NCBI GenBank assembly: GCA_036501345.1
Contig: DASYAN010000103.1
Coordinates: 1-21,063 of the forward strand
Direction: 5' to 3'
Origin: DASYAN01 sp036501345
GTDB taxonomy: Bacteria > Chloroflexota > Ktedonobacteria > Ktedonobacterales > Ktedonobacteraceae
Length of the DNA: 21,063 bases
The position numbers and the translations under genes were made by a program. The notes under the pieces are model-generated. The model was not told the origin of the DNA, did not search any database, and saw only the letters and a program-made list of their open reading frames with translations. Positions 8,491-14,703 of this stretch are shown here, one piece after another. The first letter of the stretch is position 1. Each line of letters starts with the position of its first letter.

Positions 8491-8913
8491 AACCTACTCA
8501 GTACCGATTAAGCTGGCGGCTTCTAACATCATAGTCAGGGACCCGATCTCCTAAAGGGGAGGGGCTTGTGAGTAGGGGGTGACTTCTGCCCGTCCGACTC
8601 CGGCTTCACCTGACCAGACCCAGCCAGGGCTACTTGGGTAGCTATCGGGCTACGTTAGAGGCGAAATTTAGGTACCATAGGATGCGTGGGCCAGTCCGAT
8701 GCTCTACGGTTGCAGGTTAAATAGGCTTACGAGGGTTAGTGCCAGTGCTTGCAACGCCAAACCGCTTTCTAACTTCGTCGAGGCCCCCATTACCTGCGAA
8801 AGCAGTGGGGTTTAGCCGTTCCGTCAGAAAACGGCTTCCCGCAAGGGACTTCTATCTTGAGCAGATGCAGCCTGCGGGCTGTTTCTTTCCTCCCAATCCC
8901 TCAAGGGAATGGG
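8491..8913 (+). ncRNA. Large structured RNA, probable stand-alone omega RNA (HEARO / IscB guide type)
   Basis: This stretch has no credible ORF but is dense in helices, with GNRA loops that fix the strand as plus. Helices seen by eye: GCTTCTAAC 8519-8527 with GTTAGAGGC 8654-8662 (9 bp, one G-U) closing a multi-branch unit; inside it GTCAGG 8534-8539 with CCTGAC 8609-8614, CTCC 8548-8551 with GGAG 8558-8561, and GCTAC 8629-8633 with GTAGC 8638-8642. Then GTTGCA 8709-8714 with TGCAAC 8750-8755; CTGC-GAAA-GCAG at 8794-8805 extended by CCCCA/TGGGG; GCCGTT 8815-8820 with AACGGC 8830-8835; TCCC-GCAA-GGGA 8837-8848; CAGCC/GGCTG 8868-8881; CCCAATCCC/GGGAATGGG 8892-8913. A GGCUUCUAAC-type stem right after a short 5' leader resembles the guide-adjacent stem of IscB omega RNAs as I recall them. 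No IscB ORF is nearby. The structure is firm; the family is inferred. The 3' end is uncertain. Confidence 0.6.
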
Positions 8914-9067
8914 CTTCCAGAAAGGACGATCGGTGATAACACACTGGTACTCCGAAGATGGACCATCCAGTAGATAGCTACGGACACAGCCGCCCAATCC
9001 GCACACAATTGAAACAACTATTTACAACACTGACACAAGGGAATTTTCTCCCTTATAGATCATAGTT
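8914..9067. other. Non-coding remainder between the structured RNA and the next gene
   Basis: No gene is visible. A short GGGA/TCCC inverted repeat at about 9041-9054 lies just before the Shine-Dalgarno sequence of the next gene. The 3' boundary of the RNA element probably falls within 8914-9000, but no duplicated flank marks it. Confidence 0.35.
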
Positions 9068-9079
9068 AAGGAGCTTCAA

Positions 9080-9883
9080 GTGGCAATGGCTAAACTGCAA
9101 GATATGTTTACGCAAGCTCGCCGAGAACAGGGCGGGAGTGGTATGGGTTTCCTGGGCAGAAATAAACCTGCATCGAAAGCACATGCTGCCGCGCTGGTTG
9201 TCACCTTTCCACAGGTCACAGCAGGCAATGCAGAGGCAGCACTCAAAGCAGGTGCCGATGGACTGCTTTTCAAATGGGGCGGCAAGGGCAGTGCATCACT
9301 GGAAACCATTAAAGAAGAGATTGAATCGGCCAAAACAGTCAATGATCAGGTTGTGACAGGGCTGGAGATCGTTGCTGGCTGGGATAAGCTCGATCACGAT
9401 AGCCTCACACACATCAAGGACCAGGGAATACAGTACATCATCGTGCCGTTTAACGCACCAGCCCGCCTGCTTGCTCTGGAGACAAAGGATATCGAGAAGA
9501 TTGTTGTTGTCCCCATGCGCCAGGATGACTTCTACCCACTCTACATTCGTAACCTGAGTGCTTTCGATGGTATTGCAGGCGTCGTGCTAGATTTTGGACT
9601 GAACACCACACTCGGTACGATGACCATTGAGGAGGCTTTGAGCTATCGCGCGGTGCGTGAAGCGATTCGCTTCCCAGCATTTATCCATGTAGCGAACAAC
9701 TTGAAAGAACAGGAAGCCTATGCGTTGCTGACAGTTGGCGTCCAAGCCGTTGTACTCACGGCCAGCGAGACTGAAGAGACAACGCAAGCACACATCAAAG
9801 AGCTGCGTGAAGTTCTGGAGAAAGTTCACCAGGAAGACAAGGACAAAGATAGTCCTAGCGTGCCTTCTCAAGCTCGCAGATAG
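9080..9883 (+). CDS. TIM-barrel-like protein, unknown function
   Basis: 267 residues, no family recognised with certainty. After a basic N-terminus the pattern alternates short beta strands and helices as in a (beta/alpha)8 barrel: ALVVTFPQVTAGNAEAALKAGADGLLF (about 38-65, position stated rather than a site), VVTGLEIVAGWD, IQYIIVPFNAP, KIVVVPMRQDD, IAGVVLDFGL, FPAFIHVANN and VQAVVLTASETEE. The AGADGLLF turn recalls phosphate-binding barrels, but no catalytic motif can be assigned. The C-terminus is charged and low in complexity. The GTG at 9080 is chosen because AAGGAG ends six bases before it; an ATG two codons later has worse spacing. It converges with the next gene with a 9-base gap. Confidence 0.75.
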   Translation: MAMAKLQDMFTQARREQGGSGMGFLGRNKPASKAHAAALVVTFPQVTAGNAEAALKAGADGLLFKWGGKGSASLETIKEEIESAKTVNDQVVTGLEIVAGWDKLDHDSLTHIKDQGIQYIIVPFNAPARLLALETKDIEKIVVVPMRQDDFYPLYIRNLSAFDGIAGVVLDFGLNTTLGTMTIEEALSYRAVREAIRFPAFIHVANNLKEQEAYALLTVGVQAVVLTASETEETTQAHIKELREVLEKVHQEDKDKDSPSVPSQARR

Positions 9884-9892
9884 CAATTAGCA

Positions 9893-10879
9893 CTAATGAC
9901 GGGACTTCCGCGCTGTCTCTTCTGGCGAAATGCGAGAGGGAGTAGACTGCCAATGCAGTTGACGACGCGGAATACGCCGCAAGAGGGTCTGAGTTTGCTG
10001 CCAGACCCTCTCTGGATTGACATTGTTACGCCAGAAATAATAGCAGGCAATTTCGTCCGGCTCTGCACGCAAAATGCCAGTAAAGGACGACTCTAACAGT
10101 TTTTCCCCTTGTTCATCCAGATTAAAGTTCTGAAGCCAGAGCTGACTGCGCTTGCCAGATTGGCACACAGCCTCAACCATACGACGCCCCCACTGCTCAA
10201 CCATTCCCACATCCTCACCAAGCACTTGCCAGAAGAGGTCACAGCCAATCATATCCAGATGAGCTATCGTCACCAGTTCTTCGACGAGCCCGAGATCCTG
10301 CGGCAACAAGACAATCGATGTTTTGATACGCCGATCTACACGCTTTACGCAGGCAAATAATTCATTAAAAAACTCAATCAGTGAACGACGACGAAAATGC
10401 TCTAAATCAGCAATATCTGGACAAAGTGCACGACAGACAGGACAGAAACAAGTGATATCTGGGATACGTGGCTCATCAATCACAATACCATGAACAGGAT
10501 AGGTCGAAAGACAATATTCTATCTCTTTAAAGAGCCAGGAACGAAAATCCTCGTGATTAAAGCAAGTCATATCATGAGAGCGCCCATGGCGATCCTTCAC
10601 CTGGGATTGGGGATGACGGAAGGTATACCAGCTTGGCATGAGCGAAGGACCCGCAAACAGGTTACCAAAACGCCCCAGGCTAATGTGTACCTTCAGACCT
10701 GCCTGCTGGGCCAGATGGAACCCACGTTCCAGATCACGAGGCCAGCGTGGCTCCTCTTGTTCGTGCAATGCATACACAATGCTTCCTGCCCCCACAGCAC
10801 GAATTTGCTCAAAATCACGTTTCACAGCCTCAGGATGAAACAAGGGATGAAAATAAGCGACGGTTACATCCATGATCAT
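9893..10879 (-). CDS. Glycoside-hydrolase-like TIM-barrel protein, unknown substrate
   Basis: 328 residues. The start DVTVAYFHP and the barrel-like pattern resemble the hypothetical glycosyl hydrolase-like (GHL) TIM barrels. VHGIVIDEPRIPD (about 129-141) is a strand ending in acidic residues where such enzymes place catalytic residues, and it is followed directly by CFCPVCRALC, a cysteine cluster that could bind metal. LDMIGCDLFWQ and IACYYFWRN mark later strands. No signal peptide is seen, so it is probably cytoplasmic. The ATG at 10879 and another at 10873 are both possible; a weak GGA fits the second better. The family assignment is from fold pattern only. Confidence 0.65.
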   Translation of the reverse strand: MIMDVTVAYFHPLFHPEAVKRDFEQIRAVGAGSIVYALHEQEEPRWPRDLERGFHLAQQAGLKVHISLGRFGNLFAGPSLMPSWYTFRHPQSQVKDRHGRSHDMTCFNHEDFRSWLFKEIEYCLSTYPVHGIVIDEPRIPDITCFCPVCRALCPDIADLEHFRRRSLIEFFNELFACVKRVDRRIKTSIVLLPQDLGLVEELVTIAHLDMIGCDLFWQVLGEDVGMVEQWGRRMVEAVCQSGKRSQLWLQNFNLDEQGEKLLESSFTGILRAEPDEIACYYFWRNNVNPERVWQQTQTLLRRIPRRQLHWQSTPSRISPEETARKSRH

Positions 10880-10987
10880 TATTCCAAACTAGTAATCAAA
10901 GCAAAAAAGTAAACACAAGAAATAATCGAAAGTGGGTAGAGAGATATCTACTTCACAGTATAGCATATGTGTTGGATATTCTTTACT

Positions 10988-11150
10988 GACACTCCCCTGA
11001 AGAAATCCAGGGGGTTCTTCCTTCATCCAGAGGGCTTGCCATCTGCCCTGACGGTACAGACAGTAGAGGTCCCCTATCCAGAAGCGTTTCACGGAGCAAG
11101 TCCGTCTGTTTCCGAGTGCCCCTCGGTACAGCCTCCAATGGACGAGAGCG
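10988..11150 (-). ncRNA. Probable TnpB omega RNA (3' end of tnpB plus right end)
   Basis: In this family the guide RNA overlaps the 3' end of tnpB and the right end, and its guide is the flanking host DNA just outside. Here the tnpB stop (11089) is followed by about 100 non-coding bases ending in the conserved right-end hairpin and GAGTGTCA. The guide would be read from below about 10988. The 5' limit is a guess. Confidence 0.45.
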
Positions 11151-12236
11151 CTTTTTCCAAAATGTTGCGAGCCGCATTTTGATCGCGGTCCAGCACAACC
11201 CCACAGTTATAACAGATGTGTGTCCGAATGCTGAGTGACTTCTTGACGATGGTGCCACACTCGCAGCACTTCTGACTGGTATAGTGCGGTGCAACGGCAA
11301 TCACGGAGATGTCATGCAGCAAGCCGTATCAGCAACCCATTGCAGGAAGATGCCCCAGCCTGCATCGTGAATGCTCTTGGCGAGTTTGCGATTGCGGACC
11401 ATGTTACGGATCTGAAGGTCCTCATAGGCAATCAAGTCGCAAGACGAGACCAACGCGTTTGCCTGCTTTCTGGCAAAATCTTCACGCTGCCTTTGGACTT
11501 TCAGATGCTGCTTAGCCAATTGTTTGCGGGTCTTCTTTCGGTTCGCCGATTTCTTTTGTTTGCGAGAGAGACGCCGCTGGAGGAGACCCAGTTTTTTCTC
11601 AGCTTTGCGGTAGTGCCGTGGGTTATCTACGGTAGTTCCCTCTGAATCGGTGAGGTATGCTTTCAGCCCGACATCAATACCCAGTTGTCTTTCAGATGGA
11701 GCGTGTTCGACTTTGCGCTCGGTCTTCACACAGAACTGCGTATAATAGCCATCTGCGCGGCGAACAATGCGAACCCGTTTGATCTCCTTTACTGGGAAGG
11801 TTTCGATGTGCTGTTTCTTATTGCCAACCAAGCAGAGGCGGCCAATGCCACAGCCATCAGTGAAGGTGATATGACGGCCATCATCATCAAGCTTCCATCC
11901 GGTAGCCTTGTACTCAACCGAGCGGTTGTTGTGTTGAAAAGTGGGATAGCCCTTCTTTCCGGGCTTGTGCTCTCGGCAGTTCTCGTAGAATCTGGAGATT
12001 GCAAACCATGCACGGTCGGCACTGGCTTGACGAGCCTGGGAATTGAGGCGACGGGCGAAGGGATATTCTTGGGCGAGGACAGCACAGAAGGTCTGCAAGT
12101 CGTTTTTGTTGACACGATCGCCATCCATCCACAAACGGATACATTTGTTGCGGATGAATTGCACCACGCGTATCGCTTCTTCGATGGCGGCAAATTGTTT
12201 TTGATTGCCATCCAACTTGTACTCGTAGACCAGCAT
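11089..12236 (-). pseudogene. tnpB: TnpB RNA-guided nuclease gene, frameshifted
   Basis: Two frames together make one TnpB of about 383 residues. The first (ATG 12236, AAAGGAGC upstream) gives the N-terminal OrfB helix-turn-helix region, RuvC-I LGIDVG (Asp near 188) and RuvC-II YEDLQIRNM (Glu near 271), then goes out of frame after GIFLQWVAD and stops at 11301. The other frame, from about 11322, continues as HDISVIAVAPHYTSQKC, the zinc finger (CxxC ... CxxC) and RuvC-III LDRDQNAARN (Asp). Inserting one base near 11325-11330 would restore a continuous protein, so this is a single-base loss, a programmed shift or an assembly error. All catalytic residues are present across the two pieces. As it stands the first piece lacks the zinc finger and the third acidic residue and should be inactive. 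Confidence 0.88.
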
Positions 12237-12253
12237 GCTGATTGCTCCTTTCT

Positions 12254-12299
12254 TGAATATGCATACATCATATCACATATGTCAATAAATAAATATTCA
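12254..12299. repeat. AT-rich inverted repeat at the probable left end of the IS element
   Basis: TGAATAT (12254-12260) and ATATTCA (12293-12299) are perfect complements separated by 32 AT-rich bases. It sits just upstream of tnpB, where IS200/IS605 left-end hairpins lie. The rest of the gap to 12701 holds no recognised gene. Confidence 0.4.
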
Positions 12300-12550
12300 T
12301 AGTATAGTACAAACAAATGAATACTTTGTCAGACAATTTGCGCCCTGTGCCCAAGCCCCTCCAGAAAAGGTAGGCTCATTCATCCCCCGCTTGACTTACA
12401 CTTCTACACAAATCTCTTGGCAGAAATCTCCTCCGCATCGTCATGCGATGGAAGCGAATATGCCAAAAGAGGGCTAGCCATTGTTTAGTAAAACGATGAG
12501 TGCGCTCTACAAGCCGCTTCCCTCAAAAAAACTGAACCATAGGAGTGAAA

Positions 12551-12676
12551 ATGGAGCAACCGACTTGCATCCCATGGCCATCGACTTCTTCCTCGAGTTC
12601 AAGAAAATGTGTAGTAAGTGTCAGGCTTGAAAGACAGGGGCTTTCTGGGCCGCGTTCTGTAAGGATCACTTCTTAA
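12551..12676 (+). CDS. Possible small ORF of 41 residues
   Basis: An ATG preceded by AGGAG with five bases of spacing opens a 41-codon frame ending in TAA. The product is rich in Ser and Arg and has no recognised motif. The good ribosome site is the only support; it may be chance. Confidence 0.15.
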   Translation: MEQPTCIPWPSTSSSSSRKCVVSVRLERQGLSGPRSVRITS

Positions 12677-12701
12677 AAAAGGTTCACCTCCTAACAAAGC
12701 A

Positions 12702-12730
12702 TTGACAAGTCCGCCATTCTAACCCACAAT
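12702..12730 (+). promoter_or_regulatory. ispE promoter
   Basis: TTGACA (12702-12707), a 17-base spacer and CACAAT (12725-12730, four of six matches). Predicted start near 12737, about 51 bases before ispE. Confidence 0.5.
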
Positions 12731-12735
12731 CTATT

Positions 12736-12760
12736 TATGAGATATTTGTGATATCTCATA
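12736..12760. promoter_or_regulatory. Perfect 10-5-10 dyad in the ispE leader, operator or hairpin
   Basis: TATGAGATAT (12736-12745) and ATATCTCATA (12751-12760) are perfect complements around TTGTG. The dyad begins at the predicted transcription start of ispE, where a repressor would block initiation or the RNA would form a 5' hairpin. Confidence 0.5.
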
Positions 12761-12787
12761 CAACCCACCCTTATAGGAGCGGAGCAA

Positions 12788-13642
12788 ATGCAATTTGTTC
12801 GATCATATGCAAAGATCAACTTAACACTCGATATATTGGGGAAACGATCGGATGGCTATCATGAGCTTAGTACGATCATGCAAACAGTCGATCTCTATGA
12901 CACAATCTGCCTCACTACAACTGACGACACTGGTGTACGCATGATTTGCACACGGCCAGAATTAAGTAATGATGAGAATCTGGCTGCGAGAGCTGCACAG
13001 GTAATACGTCAGCAGCTAAGCCTGACACAAGGGCTTGATATCGAATTGCACAAACGTATTCCAGTGGCAGCTGGATTGGGAGGAGGCAGTAGCAATGCAG
13101 CTGCGATCCTACTAGCGGTCCGAGACTGGTGGAAACTCCCCTTATCGATGGCTGATCTTCAGACAATAGCAGCGGCCCTCGGTTCAGATGTACCATTTTT
13201 CCTGACAGGAGGACTGGCTCACTGCGAGGGAAGAGGTGAACGCATCACACCACTCGCATACCGTTTACCTGCCTCGATGCGCTGGATCATATTGGTTAAG
13301 CCAGCCATCAGTGTATCAACAGCAGCAGTTTTCCGTAACTTGACCGCGCAAGACTATAGTGATGGTAACCCAAGCCGTTCAGTCCTGGCTGCACTGACAG
13401 AAGAAAGGAACCAGCTACCTCTGGACAATCTCCATAATAGTCTGGAGCGGGGTGTCTTGGAACAATACCCTCAGGTCGCCCAGGCACGTGAAGATATGTT
13501 GCATGCTGGAGCTCCATACGTGCGGCTTTCAGGCAGCGGTCCAACACTTTTTTCCACTTTCTCCAATCTGTCCCAAGCAGCACAAGTACAACAACAATTA
13601 CATGCTCAGGGACACGAGGTTTACCTTACGCGCCCAATTTAA
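12788..13642 (+). CDS. ispE: 4-diphosphocytidyl-2-C-methyl-D-erythritol kinase
   Basis: 284 residues, standard length. IspE phosphorylates CDP-ME with ATP, the step between IspD and IspF. GHMP kinase motifs are all present: SYAKINLTLDILGKRSDGYHEL (about 5-26) with the active-site Lys, PVAAGLGGGSSNAAA (about 92-106, ATP loop), ALGSDVPFFL (about 133-142) with the catalytic Asp, and RLSGSGPTLF (about 246-255). GGAG and AGGAG precede the ATG. It has its own promoter and dyad and is not in the ispDF operon, from which it is separated by about 5.7 kb that contains two IS200/IS605-related loci. Confidence 0.97.
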   Translation: MQFVRSYAKINLTLDILGKRSDGYHELSTIMQTVDLYDTICLTTTDDTGVRMICTRPELSNDENLAARAAQVIRQQLSLTQGLDIELHKRIPVAAGLGGGSSNAAAILLAVRDWWKLPLSMADLQTIAAALGSDVPFFLTGGLAHCEGRGERITPLAYRLPASMRWIILVKPAISVSTAAVFRNLTAQDYSDGNPSRSVLAALTEERNQLPLDNLHNSLERGVLEQYPQVAQAREDMLHAGAPYVRLSGSGPTLFSTFSNLSQAAQVQQQLHAQGHEVYLTRPI

Positions 13643-13780
13643 GGCGATGGCAAAAAGAAAATCGACTAATCTCAGGAATTCTGCAACCTGAAGTATACAT
13701 TCTTCGTAGTAGAATAGTGAGAACATCTATCGCGTGCAAGGTGTCTCGAAGTTTCTCCCTTTCATCGTAGAGCGTTATCG

Positions 13781-13799
13781 TTCACTCATTATGAGTAAA
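13781..13799. promoter_or_regulatory. Small dyad upstream of the HdeD-like gene
   Basis: ACTCAT (13784-13789) and ATGAGT (13791-13796) flank a single T, with outer TT/AA. It lies about 45 bases before the start codon. Possible operator; no strong promoter could be placed with it. Confidence 0.3.
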
Positions 13800-13843
13800 C
13801 TTGTTGTTGATCATCAGTTTTTACAGAGAGGTAAGACAAAAAC

Positions 13844-14386
13844 ATGGCAACAGGTACGATGTCCTCCCGCAATTCTTGGTGGATGCTCGCGATACGCGGT
13901 ATTATCGCACTGCTCTTCGGCCTAGCAGTTTTCATCCGGCCGACCTTGTTTACCAGCTTTGCATTTCTTTTCGGCATTTATGCCCTAGTCGACGGTATTA
14001 TAGCAGTAGGGACCTCATTCGATGATCGTGCCAGCAATAATCGCTGGTGGATTGTATTCCTAGAGGGTCTGGTTGGGATTGTATTCGGGCTTCTGGCAAT
14101 GTTCTCGAGCATGGCGTTGCTAAATGTGGTTGCGATCTGGGCTCTTGTTATGGGTATCCTTGAACTAGCCTCGGTCTTCGCCACGCAAGGCAGCTTCGCC
14201 CATGATTGGACAATGGTAATCGGCGGCATTGTGTCTGTCGTATTAGCCATTGTGCTCTTCTTCACTGGCACAACATCGATGCTAATGCTCGTAGGCGTCT
14301 TCGCCATCATTTTCGGCGTAATGATGTTTGCTCGCTTTGTCCAGTTCAAAAGTGCAATGGACACGACTCCAACAGCCACCGCATAG
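13844..14386 (+). CDS. HdeD-like (DUF308) membrane protein
   Basis: 180 residues with about six hydrophobic helices in three similar hairpins, the usual HdeD/DUF308 layout: WWMLAIRGIIALLFGLAVFI (about 12-31), FLFGIYALVDGIIAV, WWIVFLEGLVGIVFGLLA (about 66-83), VVAIWALVMGILELASVF, MVIGGIVSVVLAIVLFF and MLVGVFAIIFGVMMFARFV (about 146-164). In enterobacteria HdeD is tied to acid stress; in other bacteria the role is unknown. AGAGAGG precedes the ATG with somewhat long spacing. It is monocistronic: a terminator follows and the next gene has its own promoter. Confidence 0.88.
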   Translation: MATGTMSSRNSWWMLAIRGIIALLFGLAVFIRPTLFTSFAFLFGIYALVDGIIAVGTSFDDRASNNRWWIVFLEGLVGIVFGLLAMFSSMALLNVVAIWALVMGILELASVFATQGSFAHDWTMVIGGIVSVVLAIVLFFTGTTSMLMLVGVFAIIFGVMMFARFVQFKSAMDTTPTATA

Positions 14387-14436
14387 GCGTCCCCCTCGTT
14401 CTGTTTTAAGAACGAAGGCTTGATGCCATCTCCCCC

Positions 14437-14479
14437 GGGCCAGCGATCTGGTTTGCGCGCACAGCATCGCTGGCCCTTT
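14437..14479 (+). terminator. Rho-independent terminator after the HdeD-like gene
   Basis: GGGCCAGCGAT (14437-14447) and ATCGCTGGCCC (14466-14476) form a perfect 11-bp GC-rich stem with an 18-base loop, followed by TTTAAT. The T tract is short. A smaller CGTTCT/AGAACG hairpin precedes it at 14397-14414. Confidence 0.65.
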
Positions 14480-14592
14480 AATGTGAGCTAAACCACTCTT
14501 TCCTCGACTTTGCGTCCCAATACACCAAAAATGTCACATTTCCCTAACCCATTTTCTCCAATTTGCTACCCATTTCATACACACCTTGCCAT

Positions 14593-14630
14593 ATTGTCGC
14601 TTGACAATGCATAGCTTATCTATTTACAAT
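14593..14630 (+). promoter_or_regulatory. Promoter of the FGGY kinase with a dyad over the -35
   Basis: TTGACA (14601-14606), an 18-base spacer and TACAAT (14625-14630) make a strong promoter, with start near 14637. ATTGTC (14593-14598) and GACAAT (14603-14608) are perfect complements around GCTT and cover the -35, so a repressor site is plausible. Confidence 0.55.
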
Positions 14631-14703
14631 AATCTGGGACATAATTTCCATCGAGAGAGATTTCAGTGCGATATAAAGAGTAATAGTTGATCATGAGGCA
14701 AGT

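Larger units (their letters stand above)
10988..12300 (-). mobile_element. tnpB-only IS200/IS605-family element (IS1341-like)
   Basis: The element reads right to left. The right end, at low coordinates, has the classic hairpin CCCCTG (10994-10999) with CAGGGG (11008-11013), followed on the minus strand by GAGTGTCAGT, as in many IS605-group right ends. The left end probably lies near 12254-12300, where TGAATAT and ATATTCA form an AT-rich imperfect palindrome. No tnpA (Y1 transposase) is present, so movement would need one in trans. Boundaries are estimates, since this family makes no target duplication. Confidence 0.75.

Noticed and set aside
8491..8913. tmRNA, RNase P RNA, SRP RNA or a group II intron as the identity of the structured RNA
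   Set aside because: No tRNA-like acceptor end or tag frame, none of the conserved RNase P boxes, no SRP tetranucleotide core and no intron domain V hairpin could be found.
8739..9006. Short open frames on both strands overlapping the structured RNA
   Set aside because: They have no ribosome site and no protein-like composition, and they cross several perfect RNA helices.
11685..12302. A 205-codon open frame on the plus strand
   Set aside because: It is fully antisense to tnpB, whose protein motifs are unmistakable; the product has no recognisable features.
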